In this document: positions 24,211 to 37,883 of the stretch, piece after piece
How positions within the stretch are numbered: position 1 is the stretch's first letter
How the letters are laid out: every line of letters begins with the position of its first letter
From: Paraphysomonas bandaiensis
Taxonomy: Eukaryota; Chrysophyceae
Direction of reading: 5' to 3'
Length of the DNA: 64,000 bases
Assembly: GCA_965644295.1 (NCBI GenBank)
Contig: CBFFRP010000419.1
Coordinates: forward strand, 186,001 to 250,000
Program-made: the position numbers and the translations under genes
Notes under the pieces: model-generated
Seen by the model: the letters and a program-made list of their open reading frames with translations, nothing else
Database searches by the model: none
What the model was told of the DNA's origin: nothing

Positions 24211-25180
24211 GTTACGTATGTATATGTATATGTGTGTGCTGTTATGTTATTATTTATATTAATTTAACTAGTATTGGAGGGAGTAATGAGCATACTATAC
24301 TGTCCACCCCTCGGGTAATAGTAAGACGTGGTGTAGATCACTGTTGTAGATGTTGCTTAGTTTAATGTTACATATGGAGAGATGGGGCGGAAGTTAGACT
24401 GCTGCGCATCTCTATATACTGCTTCGTATATACTGCACTTATACATAGTATCCGTACACTACGAACTACTTCGTAACTCAATATACAGCAGTTCGTACAT
24501 ACAAAGTAGTTTTGATTGCAACGCATACACTCTATTCGGTATTCTTATAACTTCAACACTTGGACGTAGTTTTTCTGTGGTTTCTAGTGTAGAAAACCTC
24601 TGCTTCTGGAGTCGAAAGTCGAATAAAACGAATACTACGCAGATACAAAGTACCGTAGTATGTAACCAATAGTGGAGCTGTATACCATGGTATACCGGCC
24701 CGTATATGGTAGACAGACGGAATTGTCTTTCTTCTTGCTAGAATTGGATTCATATTGAACGAAGTGCACTGTATATATATATATATATTGAAAGGATGAT
24801 CTGATGGTATCAGTAGGAGTTGATTAGCGGACGTGTAGTGGAAGTGGCCATCGAGGTAATGTCGAGAAGATGAGTTGATCTGAAAGAAATCGAAAATATA
24901 AGAGACAGAGAGGTAAATCGTTTCATCTGTAGCCCTTAGATTACGAAGATATTGCATCATAAGTGTGCATCATAGGTTGGTGCAAGTTGAGTTATACAAA
25001 CAATATGAAGATTGAATGGATGTGCTGTTCTTTTATGAGTAACACTATGTGCTCATATGCGACTATACAATGAGATTCTCCACTCTGAACGTTATCACGT
25101 ATTTCATGTAGATATAGTACGTTTATGGCTATCATGTTGTGCCTCATTCCGAGAGCATGCCCTAGTAAAGTGTTCGTGTT

Positions 25181-25298
25181 GACTAAACAGGGCCTGGTAA
25201 CCGTTAATGGTAATGGCAATAATGAGCCATTAAAGGTAATGCCATTACAATTGCCTGAAACTGCACTATCGTTAATGGTTACCATGCCCTGGACTGAA
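25181..25298. mobile_element. Short CAGGGC-ended MITE
   Basis: 25188 to 25291 begins CAGGGCCTGGTAACCGTTAA and ends in the near inverted complement (...GGTTACCATGCCCTG). The arms match over about 20 bp with few mismatches. Flanks GACTAAA and GACTGAA match 6 of 7, consistent with an aged target-site duplication. The CAGGGC terminus is like that of the hAT-type element at 37892, so a tiny non-autonomous hAT derivative is likely. Confidence 0.6.
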
Positions 25299-25659
25299 CT
25301 AAGCAATGTATAGGCGTAATATTAGCGTGTGGCGCCAGACAAGCGTCAGCTAGATCTACACTATACTTGCATGGTTCATACATGATTATGAAGGCTCGAA
25401 CATTCTGGGGGTGGAGGGCTCGCGCTCAACAACTTGTAGTCATGTGACTATAATAGGCGGTGGAGTCTACTTCATTTATATTGCACGCGCTTGATACTGA
25501 TTATGTGGGCAATATATACACTTTCCTTCAAGTCAAAGTGCGTTTCAATTTACAAATAATGTTGTTTTTCCCTATACCAGTGTTTACCTCTTTCATCTGT
25601 AGACGAAATAGAGTAATATACTTACAACTATATAATCACAGAAAAGTTAAACTTATCAG

Positions 25660-25953
25660 TGTTGGAAATTGCTCATTTTAAGCTAGATCACAGAGAGAAT
25701 TTGTCGTAAGACTAGATAGATTTATTAATAACGTTTACACGAAGTTGTGATAAACAACACTAACTCATTTTGATCCACGCATAATATCCTACATTTGCGC
25801 ACCTCTCGTTACTGAACATATCTTGAAAGATCAAACTATTTCAGTTTCTCAATATCATCACAGCATTTGTACATCACTATATTTCACTGTATTCTTGTAC
25901 ATTGTCTTCAAGTCACATACTGAATATACTAGAATAAGATCAATATTCTAATA
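25660..25953 (-). mobile_element. Solo LTR (copy A)
   Basis: About 295 bp opening TGTTGGAAATTGCTC and ending ATATTCTAATA. It is strongly similar to the LTRs at 45355, 47440, 52157 and 54313, including GTTTACACGAA, TATCTTGAAAGATCAAACTA and TACATTGTCTTCAAGT. Strand is set by comparison with copy D, which precedes a plus-strand gag. No internal retrotransposon sequence flanks it. Confidence 0.8.
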
Positions 25954-26457
25954 ATCAGACCAAACATGAGTCGAATAAAGTCAAATTTAGCCAGGAATAC
26001 CAAAGCACTATATTAATGTTGGTGACTGATGTGTTGACAATGACATTACTACAACATCAAAACCTTACTATTTCCCCTGTTATATAATTCAGGGAGTGCT
26101 GTGCATTACGCACTCAGTTTAGTCACCTATTAATAGTAGGGAAAACATGAATGGATTTCTCATTTCTCATATCCATTTAAAATTTAAATATGATCATTGC
26201 TAGATGTTCTAACAAACTTGTTTTAAGGTTGGGAAATGATTGTTACACAACCGCAATTTTGCTCAGTTAATCGGAGTTCGATATTATTATGTTTAGTACA
26301 TACAAGATGTCAACATGAAATCTGCAGACCACCACACAACTGTACACTATGTATAAGTAGTCATATGTAATTGAGTACGCTCGTACAAACTAACTGATAA
26401 TGTCAAAATAATAGTGTTACATTTATTACTGTGCTAGAATGAAATCATCCAAGGTTA

Positions 26458-27030
26458 CTACAACCCGAGGCTAATTAGCCACTTCTTCAAACGCAAACAG
26501 TAATTTCCATCGACTTCTAGCCTTCCTGTGCAGATACGCACTTCCTTTCCGTCGCAAACTTTTGACATTTCGTCTCTCAATACCTAATATCAATAAATCA
26601 AGTATAGAATGGCACAAAATAGAGCACTACTCACATGCACATCTCCTCCACACCTACGGAGCAGGGTGACCACCTTAGTTCTGCCATTCTTAATATCGGT
26701 GTAGACAGGAAGTGAGTTGCCGACTATCGTGCGATCGACCTATCGCAAAAAAGGTAAGCATAGTAAAGGTGACTACGATACATCACTGACAGTGAAGGGG
26801 TAGTCTGGGCTTGTATCAGGCTTTTTACTCCAACCAGCTTCCGTGATCATCGAAGACTCATGTACAGGGGGAAACTTCAATCCTAACGATGTAAAATCAA
26901 TATCTGAAGGGTATGGAGGTCTTTGAGAAGCATGGATGACGGGAAATGACTTCTTATCCTTTCGCAATTTAGGAGGAGCCCCTCTTCTGGGCAGTAGTTT
27001 AGACAGAGAAATAGCTGGCCTTCTAAACAT
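26458..27030 (-). CDS. Mitochondrial ribosomal protein mL49 (Img2 family)
   Basis: Three exons (27030-26791, 26739-26635, 26583-26458) give 156 residues. The basic N-terminus (MFRRPAISLSKLLPRR) fits a mitochondrial presequence. The family core is rebuilt by splicing: YPFTVDRTIVGNSLPVYTDI, then KNGRTKVVTLLRRCGGDV, and VCDGKEVRICTGRLEVDGNY followed by a Leu/Trp-containing helix at the C-terminus. This matches MRPL49/Img2, a large-subunit protein of the mitochondrial ribosome, as I know it. All splice junctions are phase 0 and the frame closes. Divergent from the USP gene with 721 bp between starts. Confidence 0.88.
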
Positions 27031-27751
27031 TTGTATCGATAATTATCACTACAGCAGTGCCTGTAATAAGAATGAAATTTAATTAATAATTGAAATAATA
27101 AGGCAATTCACTGGCAGAGATAATAAATCTGATGATAGGTTCTTGCTATGAGCTTATGTTAGTGGAGTGCACCTGTAATTAACCATACCCATACAACATA
27201 CACGTATAATATATTGTATGTACTGCAGAACTCCATATATATAACCTCCAGTATGACAAGTTATACAGCAGTATACGTATATGCACCCACCAGTCGCAAC
27301 ACACAAAGGAATGTCACTCACGAGCAGCAGCATTGTAGCACACACAACACCACATCCAACATCACATATTTTGTCCTCAAAAAAACACTTTCGTAAAAAA
27401 AGCTGACGGAATTGTCTCGGAAATGGCTAATTATAGTACTACAATCGTACGCATGCTACCAAAAGCACAGAATATATGGGGCGGAAATTCTGTAAAATTG
27501 CTTATGAAGGTCTTGTGTATGGTGCAGTGTGTGTATCCCGTCATATCGTATCCCATCATACACTGTACAAGTCTGACAATGATATGATTCATAGTACTCC
27601 ATAATTAATAGACAGATTGTTAGCTACCTCTGTCGATACTAGTTGAAGGAGATATCTATCTCCTGCCTATTTGAGCAATTGGTAGAATTAACGTGAGTGG
27701 GATAGTCCGGATATTTGACGTAGTTGATATTTGCACAGGTAATAGTGTAAT
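27031..27751. promoter_or_regulatory. Divergent spacer between mL49 and USP
   Basis: 721 bp between outward starts, with no recognisable gene and no GGTATAC palindrome. Promoters are inferred from position. Confidence 0.35.
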
Positions 27752-30700
27752 ATGACTCAAGAAATCCCCGTTACCATCGAATGGTTTGAGTCAAATTGTT
27801 CTTTGCTAGAAAAAAATCTCTCTGTTGGTATGAATGGTGCTCTATAGTTATAATAGTGTTATATATGTCCCCATAGATTTAAGCGACCCTGTCAGTCATT
27901 TAGGAGTACTGAGAACATGGGTTGATTGGGTCGAGGTAATATTAACACCTTATTCGTCCGTCTTATTTACGTGTATGACTTTCATTGTAGGGAAATAGTG
28001 ATAGTCAGGAGTGTGTTGTGTATTTTTACGATGTTTCTTTACTAAAAATCGTGACCTCATTACTGACTAGAAAATATCAAAACAACGATACTCACATTGC
28101 TGCTGTGAAAGATTTTTTATTCTATGTGTCGGCTAGTTTAGGTAAACAGTTACTGGAGTATGGCGAGGTAAGCTTTTTCGTGAATTGTTTGATAAGCACT
28201 AATAAATTGCGTAGTATGTCACTGAGATCCTACTCGTACTTTTTAACCCACGGCAGCCATTCTATCTGAAGTATGGCTATCCTGAGGTGAGAGGTACACA
28301 TAGCGTGCGTCCGATATTGATGAATATATATACAGCACAGTTCTGTAGACTCACAGCAGGCTTTGGCGAATACCTCGAAGAATGTGAGGTGGCAGGAAAG
28401 TCTGGGAGTAGGAGACTGCATAGACGGGTTAGCCCCAGGTGGCATGTGGGAAATCGTAATCATAGATGAGGTGTCCCCCGTCGGCACAGAGTTCTATGTG
28501 ACATGGTCCTCCGGTGAACAAGAGTGGCTATCGGCTGACAACCTTAACCGGGTGGCCAGGTTTGGCACACGGACTGGTGTGTATTCAGGAGAAGGGTCCC
28601 CTCCTCCCCCCCCTCCCGTTAATACGGGGCCTGATGAGAGCTCCACGATGGCCTCCTGGAGAGCCAGAGTGCAGTGTGGGGACCTTATAGATGCAAAGGA
28701 CAAGACCGGTATTTGGTATCAGGCTTGTGTCATGGAGACTAGGGAAGTGGAATGCAGAATGGAGGAGGAAGAGAAAGCTAATGCCAACACTGCGAAAACT
28801 GGTGACCGTGTCCTGGATGTGGAGCGAGAGGCAGTGGAAATAATGAAGGAAGAACTTTTTGCAATGCAAGCCAAAAATGCACAAGATATTGCTACTCCAG
28901 GACCAAGTTATGCTGGCGGGGCAGTGTCTAACGCTGACTTACCCCCTCCTGTTCCTGATCGAGAGGGTAAATATGAGAACAATGGTGGCAGCCCAGTGGA
29001 CATCACCCCTCCGCCCCCCCCTTCTTCCTCACCCATGCTAGTGTCTGATATAGTTATAAAAACTTATGCTCGGGTAGCATACTTGGGATGGTTAGAGTGG
29101 TCTGATGACTGGATCGACCTCAGTGCAGAGGCTGGGCGGGTGGCTCCTCTTAACACATTCTCTCATGGGGCAAGGGGCGAATACTTTGTAAGAGAGGAGA
29201 TAAAGCATGTGGCTGGTTTATGGGAGAAGCGTGCAGCATCTGTGGACCCGGATATGGATGGAAATATATGTTTTGCCTTTTCCTGCTGTCCCGCATTAGT
29301 GTCTCCTGTGTTTGCAGATATGGTGCAGCGCTTCGGAGAAGGCAGGGGTTTTTTCCATATGCTTCTCCTTTTGAGGAACCAGCAACAGGTGTCACTGGCG
29401 TGTTTATTAAAGCTCCTTATCTGCATTGGAGGAACTGCTGAGGTTCTGTCTCACCAATTGCTCAAAGGAAATGTTAGTGATGGCGGGTTGCAGGGAGACG
29501 GATCGTTTTGTGGAAATTTTTGCCACGAATTCATTGTTGCAGGACGTGAATCTCTGACAATTTTGCTGACTTCGCAGTCCCATCTCAGATCGACTAACAC
29601 TGATGTGATAGAGCAAGTGCTTCTTGCTATGGAGAGTATTATGATGGCAACTATTCCTGACCGCATGCAATCCGCGCAGCAGCTTGATCTGATCTGGTTC
29701 ACCATGAGCCGTAGCTGCATACGCTCCCCGTACCTCAATAGGCGACTGGGTGGGCTCAAAATGCTAACTGACCTTGTACAGCGGTCTGAAACTCACAGTC
29801 AACATCCGTCAGGCATTCGTATAACTCGAAGTCCAGCCCCAACATCTAGTGGCACTGTCACAACTGGACCTGGACTGGAGATGGTGTCATACACTGTTGT
29901 GAGGCCCTGCTCATATGACCCTGAAAGCCTGTGCAAAGTAATTGCCGAACATGTCATCATACCATCATTGTTTGTTGGAGAGACTGCCCATGAGGCTCTA
30001 ATGCAACGAAGCACTGAAATTCTTAAGTTTATGGCACGGCATAGACATTTTGGTGAAAGTGATGTGCGTTTGCTTTGGGAAACAGGGTATGGAAACAAGG
30101 TTGCTCCTGCACTCCAGGCCCTTGGTGATCTTGTCCCGAAAGCCCTTGATACCTCTGCACTCTCTGTTTTGGCACAGGAGATCGATGCCATTCCCAGCAA
30201 AGAGGTTACTCCTGCGATAGTCGATATGCTTGCTGCTATTGCAATGAGGTGTCGGGATGTTCTCATGAGGACTTGTCCGGCTACGAACGAGGCCAACATA
30301 AATGCTACACCCCCATCTGATAGCTGTAGCATCAGTAACGCTTCGGATACAACAATCGCGATGTTGTTGCATGATCAGTGTCTGCGCATCTTGTGGGGAT
30401 GGGCTGAGGATGGGGCAGGGGTCCTGGATGATGTATTCAGCAAATGTGTTTCCAAGATAGAGGCAGTGTTGGAGTTGGGATGTAGCCAAGGAGTCGCTTT
30501 GGGGGCAGGGAACAACTTTCCTTGGTCCATGCAGTGGGAGAGAGGCCACAATATACTTGATTATGCTGTAACCGCAATCAAGAGAGGAAAGTCTGTGAAC
30601 TTGGCGATAAAAACTATTAGGGCATCTGTACTAGCGTGGTTAAAAGATGATTCGGATATATTTGACTTATCTTGCGAAGGAACGACTTTGCCGTTCACAC

Positions 30701-33700
30701 AACCCCTCCGCTGCAAGGTGGCAGAGTATTTGGAAGGCGAGTTTGGCATATTGGAGGCTGTGACTACAGTTGTCATACATCTCAAGAAACTTTTTAATGA
30801 AGTTTCCCGAGATATTGCAAGACAAGCTCATGACTGTGGAAACTCCACATCGATTGCACAGCTTCATGCGGCGCTGAATGAAATGCGTGTTGGGGACTCC
30901 CGAAATGGATATAAGTCGCAGCTCGAAGCATGTTTTGATTTCATTCACTTCTTTTTGCGCTGTTCTTCAGAAATATGTCTGGGCTTTGATGCTATTCAGG
31001 ATATATGGAATATGGTGCTATTAAAAGCCGTGACACCCCAAGAACGAGACCTGGTGTTCGGATTTCTCTCCCGACTGCTTGTCAATCGGGCGGGACTGCG
31101 CCAACAATCTACCCGCAGCAGCGCACTTGGTAACATTGGGATGGAGGAGAAAGTCGACAGTGGTAGAGAAGGCTCCAGCGTCACTCATATTGCATCGAAG
31201 TTTCAACGTCGTGTATGCTTCTGTGCCACGGATACTGTGGGAGATATATTTCGAGGCTTGCTCTGTCGAGATGAATTCATCAGCAGTGAACACTTAAGCC
31301 CGCAGGGATTCCTGTGCATGGAGAAGTTCTTCAGGTGGATATGTTCTTCCAAGGGATATATAACGGACCTATCGGTGGGTGTTGTAAAACACTTTATATA
31401 TAATGTTGTAATTGTATTGTGCTCACAGGGAAAGGACGGTGGATTTGTGTTACATAAGTCCTTGTCAATGATTGATGAGTGGGAAGTATTTCTTAAGGTA
31501 ATTTAATGAGTGCTGAATGTAAGACGTAGTTCAATATTTTTGTGTTATGTAGGTTTTAATGATGTGTCGGGATGACAAGGTGGCCAGCTCAGCGGTTAAG
31601 TTTCTTACAATGTTTCCGCAGCGGTTAGCGGACCATCTTGTGTGGGAGGGCGACCTAGAGTCAGTGCGGCATATGATGCTCAGTAGGTGCATGTCTGAGT
31701 TAGGAGATCTTAGGAATGAGACAATGTCTTCATTTGAGGGAGATGGATCAGTTGATATTGTAATAGCAGACAAAAAAAGGCTATACCGTACTCTCATGTT
31801 TCTTAATGCTATCCTCGACGAATCAATGGCTGATGCAGGCCGTCGGGTGAAGCCTCACTCTGGCCATTATATGAGTAAGACACTAACAGTCAGGATACAA
31901 GGTGGGCAGAAGGGCAATAGCACCGTGACAGTCAACTCGAACGACTCCGTAGAGGACTTCATGCATCAGGTGGCAAGTGCTGTTGACAAGCAGCTTTCTC
32001 AGGTAAAGCTCTTCCGTAACGGCGCTGAAATGGTGGTGGGGAGCTGTCGGCGCACAGTTCAGCAAATAGGGCTAAGCTCAAATGAAGTAATCCTTGTGGC
32101 AGAGAGGCCAGCTCCAGCACAGAAACAGAATACTGAACGGGATACTACTGACACAGATACGGCCTCGCTCCCCACATCGAGTAAACCGTATCAATGTTCG
32201 CTGAAGTCTCTACCAGCTGTTGTATTATCCAACACGCCGGAGTACCTTGAAATATTATTCTCTTTGTCTGATATCACCACTGGCTCGCTCTGTGATGACA
32301 TATGGGGCCTTATAACTCGGCTTCCAACATCTCCATGTGTGCTGCAAGGGTGGCGGGATGTGATTTCTGGGTCCTGCGATACAAATTCATCATCCAGAAT
32401 GCCGATAGATTTGTTTGGGCTACACTCTGACAGCTTGTCCTGCTCCGCCACAGTTAGCGGAAAAAGAATTCGCGTAACGAAGAGCCTTTCTCGCCTTCTT
32501 TACAACATGCAAGTGGTTGCCCTTTTTCTTCACGCTGATTCAGATGATAGCACGCCGATGTGCACTGAAGAGGAAGACAATAACTGGGTGACAATGTTTT
32601 TTGCAATGGGAGGTGTTGTAGCCGTAGCGGATGCCATCGGATATATATCTTTTCAGCTGGATCGGTACCTTGAGCGTGAAAGTGTGTACCCCTGTTGTGG
32701 AGTGACACCTAAGCTTCTATTATGCGCGAGTAATCTCGCAACGAAGATGTTCCGTAGCATCATGATTCGAAATGCTGTATGTTTTCGTGGTGATTTCGTA
32801 ATTCAGCTACATGACTTGCTGAAGGTTATTACCCGTCAAGGGAAGAATATTTCTTCAAACAAAAATAGTGCACCCATATCTGTAAATGCGAATGCGAATT
32901 TCTCTGGGCCAACTAGCGCTGGTGTTTGCGAAGAAGATAGCGCCAGCGAAGTGGTCGTATGCGGTGACTCGGAAGATGCCTGTTTAGTACAGCGCACACA
33001 GGATGAGATATTTGCCTCGGAATGGGGGAATAGACTGAACTTGTGTCTTAGTATGAGCACTGATGATCCTGTCGGGGGCGCTGTGAATCTATGTGAGATT
33101 CAGCATCTTGTATGTCGACTCTTGTATTCATGGAGACAATTCAGCTTAGAATCTACATTCTACCTAGACGACTCCTGTGGTGCTGTGCTATCCCAGCGAC
33201 AGGCTGTGCAGGCGGCACAAGATGAACACCTCAATGTCCTCTGCAACTGTTTCGTTATATGGTTATCGGCTGTGACGCTGAATCCTGACGTGGTGTATAG
33301 TGTGGTATACAAGGACAATGAAGAGGATGGGAAAAGTGGAGAGAGTCCAACACTTGTGCCGAGCACTACCTTTCTAAAGTCGCTTCTGATAGGCTATCAG
33401 TTGTTGGACCTCAAGCCGGACAGTGTCATGAAGAAGTCTTACCTGGCGTCTCTCACTAGTACTGTGGCAGTGGAAGGCATTTTTGCTGTTGTGCGAATGT
33501 CTTTCTTCTGCGGCGAAAGGAGGCAAGATATACGTAACTGCGGATCATCACTCTCTCCCTGTGAGCACCTCTTGGGTACCCTTATGCGTGCTATACTTCA
33601 CCTCAAACCATCTATATTCGTGCGTGAAGCAGATGAGGACGTGCGGACCGCGCCGGAGGGAATGGAATTATCAGCTGACGCTCTATTTGCTCTATCATCT

Positions 33701-36700
33701 CGTCTGATGTCTTTACGCCCCGCAGTTGGATTGGGTGTACCTCAAGAAGGGGTGCTGAATATATGTGAAGGTATCTTCTCGGAGCTCAACAGGGCTGTGT
33801 TTGTCTTCAGTCATGCCAAACGCCCGTGTAGTGCTTTGTACAAGGTTACATCGGGTCTGCGGTATATCAGTGGGACCATCGGTTTGTTGGTGAACCTGGC
33901 ATCTGAACAGCCCAGTGTTCTCTCTGCACTTTACGAAAGCGGAATTGTGCGCTTTGTGATATTTTCCTGTGTTGGTATTGTACCTCGCCATGAAATCACA
34001 CTGAACGTACTCTGTGATAATGCAGATAGTGGGTGAGTAGTATATGATGCCGTGATGTGCATTATGAGTTAATGATATGCAGGCGGCAAGCATACAATGC
34101 TCTGCGGATGTACTTCTCAAACACCAGAATTGTCCAGAGCATCGCAGACACCGTCCATGATGCTCATGCTACATTGGATATTCCGTCGGAGTGGTTCTTT
34201 AATCCTGAGCGTGACATGCGGTCAAACACTGGATATGTAGGACTGAAAAATATGGGCTGCACTTGTTACATGAACAGGTAGTACTCATACCACACTTATA
34301 TCATCGGATAACTGTTTTCCATGTAGTCTGTTGCAAATATTGTACATGATGCCCAGTGTACGTCGAGGCATCCTTCAGGCGAAAACGACAGAGGATGAGG
34401 AAGCGCAGCGTGACGACCTCGTATATCAGCTAAAGAACATGTTTGGGTTCTTGAGGCACAGTACCCGTCGAGCATTTAGTCCTGACAGCTGGGTATATGC
34501 CTACAAAGACGAGACCGGCCTCGCGCCAATTAACGTCGTTCAGCAGCAGGATGCCCAGGAGTTTTTACAAGTACTTTGTGAAAGGGTGGAAGGGGTGCTG
34601 CTCGTGAAAAATGACCAGGGGTCGGCGCCCCTGATGCAATGTGCATTCGGGGGCAGATTATGCGATCAGATGCTCAAAAATGACGGGGATGGGTTTCCCT
34701 CCGATGTGCGAGAGAAAGAAGAGGAATTTGTATGCATATCCCTGGATGTGAGGGGCACGAAGGGATTGGAAAACAGTCTCAATAAGTTTGTGTCAGGAGA
34801 AACAATATCTGATTTCTTATGGGAGGAAGGTCATCCGCGTGTGAATATTATCAAGAGGCAGTGTCTAAGTGAGTTATCTGACAGTGTGATATTTCACTTG
34901 AAGCGTTTTGAGCTGAATTTCGACACCTTTCTTCGGGAAAAAGTGAACGATGAATTTCCCTTTCCGTCATCCTTAGACCTTTTTCCATATAGCAAAGAGG
35001 GACTGGCAGGTGTCCCTCTAAATCAGTCGGAGAAGCCTGAGGGCTACTACCAGTTCGAACTTAGCGCAGTTGTAGTGCACACTGGCACGACCGACTCCGG
35101 CCACTACTTTTCTTATATAAGAGAGAGTGTTGAGGATGCCAAAGAAAGGCAGTGGAGGGAGGCACAATGTTTTGGTACTGAGGTCGTGCCAAACGATGAG
35201 GTCGAACGGCGCTGGATTGAGTTCGATGATTCTGAGGTTCGACCGTTTTCCGATGTCAATATCCCTGCAGAGTGCTTTGGTGGGACCACAATGCAGCATG
35301 AGTATGTCGTCTCCAGTCAAACGTGGTCATTCAACAACATCCCTAATCCAAAGAGCGCCTACATGCTAGTTTACACCCGCATCAATTCCAAATTCTCTTC
35401 GCATGCTACGATGGACGATCTGCTTTCTCTCCCACCTGCACCAGTGGTTCTCGATAACCAGACACACCTTCTGTCGCATCGCGTCTACTCTTCTGCACAT
35501 ATGGAGTTTATTGCCTCACTTTACGACAAGTTGCTCGACACTTCTCAACTGCTGGTGCAAAATGAAGAGAAGAAACATTTCCTACATAATGTGCGCAGAT
35601 TTCTCTCTTTTGTCATCGATTTTGCAGCCAGATCTTCCAATCAGAGTGCCACCAAGCTGTTTGAGGACGGGTGTGACAGAATCCTTGCAGTGTTGGAGTA
35701 TCTGCAGTCATCATCAATGATCACAGATTCTGGTATGATTCAATCGAAATTGAAGAAGAGTAGTACGATGCAGAGTGCCGACTGGGCGGCCCCTTTAGAT
35801 TCAGGAGACCAGATGGATGCTGAGGGAGAGCATTCCGCTTCGTCGAACGGACGACTCCCTAGCCCTGTTACTTCTTGTGAAGATCTAGAGATGGAAGAGG
35901 GCGGAGAAGATAGTATTGGTATTATAGGAGACACAGTATGTGACGACGATGACGTCCATGTTCAGAAGTCCTATGATGCCGCATCGGCACCTCTTTTTTG
36001 TGTTGAGGTGTGCACGGCCCTGCTTTCTGACTTGCTAGTAGAGGACGGGAAGGCCATTCGCGCCCTCTTATTTGCGCCTGAAAAAAATATTCGCATGAGC
36101 TTCGCACGACTGCTGCATAAGGCTATAGTACTTCTCCTCGAAAAGGACCCAATTGCAGCCCCTAGTATTTTGAGTGTCCCTGACTACATCATGAAAACAG
36201 ACGTCATGAGCCCCTTTTCTGCTCAGGATATTCCGCAACCAACATCCACGCAGGATAGTGCGGAGCCTGCAAATGTATCTGTTTGCGTATCTCTTCTACT
36301 GCTTCTTACTCGCAATAGCCTATTCCTTGCTACGGGAGAGCAATGGCGGCGAGCGAACGCACATACCTGGCTTCTCTCCTCTCTGTCATGCCACCCACTT
36401 CTGTGTACTTTTTTTGTCAAGAGAGAGGTAGTCATGCAGCTTGTGGACTTGTTCTTGGCTGAATCGAGCCCACTTTGTGGTGAGCTATATCCTCCTGCTA
36501 CCCGGAAGAGGGCCCCCACCAGCTATGTCTCCCTGATTTATGACAAGGATGGCAAGCTTCCGTCCAGTGCCCAGTACATTCCAGACTGGACACACCTCAT
36601 GGAAGCCCTTGCCAACCTCGTGTGTTCCGTGGAAAACAGCACCATTCATTCCACTCAGGTTCGGAAGGAAAATGCGTCAGTGCTTGACCTCTTCAGTCGT

Positions 36701-37558
36701 CGCTGCGCTCGGAGCAGGATGTTAATTACCCATGCTCTGAAACAAGCAAGATACTGCCGAGATGTCAATCGCATTATAGCCCATGAAGTTCGTGACGATC
36801 TCACCTTCACTAACGATGTAGCAGAAGCACTAGTGGAGAGCATATCATTTGCCTCCAATGATGCCACGGCTCATCTATTCCGCAGTCTGGAGGCATTTTT
36901 GCTGGTTGAGGACGGATACCAAATGCATCGTGCAAGCGTACTACTTGACGGAGAAAGCGGTTTGCTGGTCCTTATGAAGAGCAACACTTTGAGCAAACCA
37001 ACTTTCGTGTGCATACTAATGCATTCACTTTTCAGTGTCGCCCTAAAAGTTCAATCTCTGCGCTCCTGCCTGTCTGTGAATCGTGCTAAGATATCTGAGT
37101 GGGCTCCATGGGTTCTCAAATTCTGTTTTCAGTTTTGCGAGAGATCACGGAAGGAAGCACAGATGCAGGAGACGTCTGATCAGACCAGATCTGGGAATAC
37201 AGGCGTAGTCAAAACGAAAACGGGACCGTTCATTGAAGTGTATGGGGAGTTGGAGGAGCATCGCACAAGCACATGGCTAGAACGGGCCGAGAGAACCTTT
37301 TTGCTGGTGCAGAGGGTGCTCCAGGAAATGGGAGAGGTACCAGACACTCTCATACCCCATGATGCTTTCGAGGAGGATTACTCTAGTCTTGGTACTACGG
37401 CAGACACCGCGATGAACCTTAACGATGATAACTTTCCTGCACTCATTGACGAAGTTCTCAGTCGTTCAGAAATGGAACACCACACAGAAATGCTTAGTCG
37501 CTCCTCAGCAACCGCTATGTCAGACGAAGACATTGCACGCTACCTGAGCAAAATGTAG
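27752..37558 (+). CDS. Giant ubiquitin carboxyl-terminal hydrolase (USP9X/USP34 class)
   Basis: Cysteine protease removing ubiquitin from proteins. Nine exons (27752-27827, 27877-27935, 27991-28167, 28215-28286, 28360-31374, 31429-31497, 31553-34032, 34083-34277, 34327-37558) give 3,124 residues, the size of USP9X, USP24 and USP34. The N-terminal part has tudor/agenet-like segments (DEVSPVGTEFYVTWSSGEQE; DLIDAKDKTGIWYQACV) and Pro-rich linkers. Helical, probably armadillo-like regions follow. A ubiquitin-like domain lies near residues 1267-1345. The catalytic domain starts near 2035: Cys box YVGLKNMGCTCYMNSLLQIL with nucleophile about C2044, and QQQDAQEFLQVLCERV. The His box VVVHTGTTDSGHYFSYI has H2307, and the Asp is in RRWIEFDDSEV (D2348/2349). 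The catalytic triad is therefore intact. The 54-bp intron at 31375-31428 is in phase and free of stops, so it might instead be retained. A long helical C-terminal region follows. Confidence 0.93.
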
Positions 37559-37883
37559 AGTATATATTAGTGCTTTGGGACACAGCTAGTGAGTATCGAT
37601 TTATACCCTGCTGTTTGGCATGTGTTCAGTTCTTGTTTAGTCCCATATGTGGTTAGCGTTCTATTCTAATGTTTAAGAGTGTGTGTTTACTTATTACTCT
37701 CTCATTGTAGACGAACATGGGTTGTTGGGTGATGTTTTTATTCTCATCATAGCGATAACTAATAGTATCAATATAATTAATTCTGAATCTTAGTTGTGTT
37801 GCAGATTATATGAATATAAAAGCTTTATAGTATGAAGCTCAAGTAGCAAAATTTTATACCAGCTCATCATGTTGTGTTATGTG

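Larger units (their letters stand above)
24211..26457. other. Long spacer with MITE and solo LTR
   Basis: 2.2 kb without a supportable gene. GTATACCATGGTATAC, a perfect palindrome, lies at 24680-24695, about 470 bp upstream of the acidic protein gene. A MITE and a solo LTR are listed separately. Confidence 0.5.

Noticed and set aside
24553-24960. Minus-strand 135-codon frame as a gene
   Set aside because: No recognisable motif, low-complexity AT-rich sequence and no splice or start evidence.
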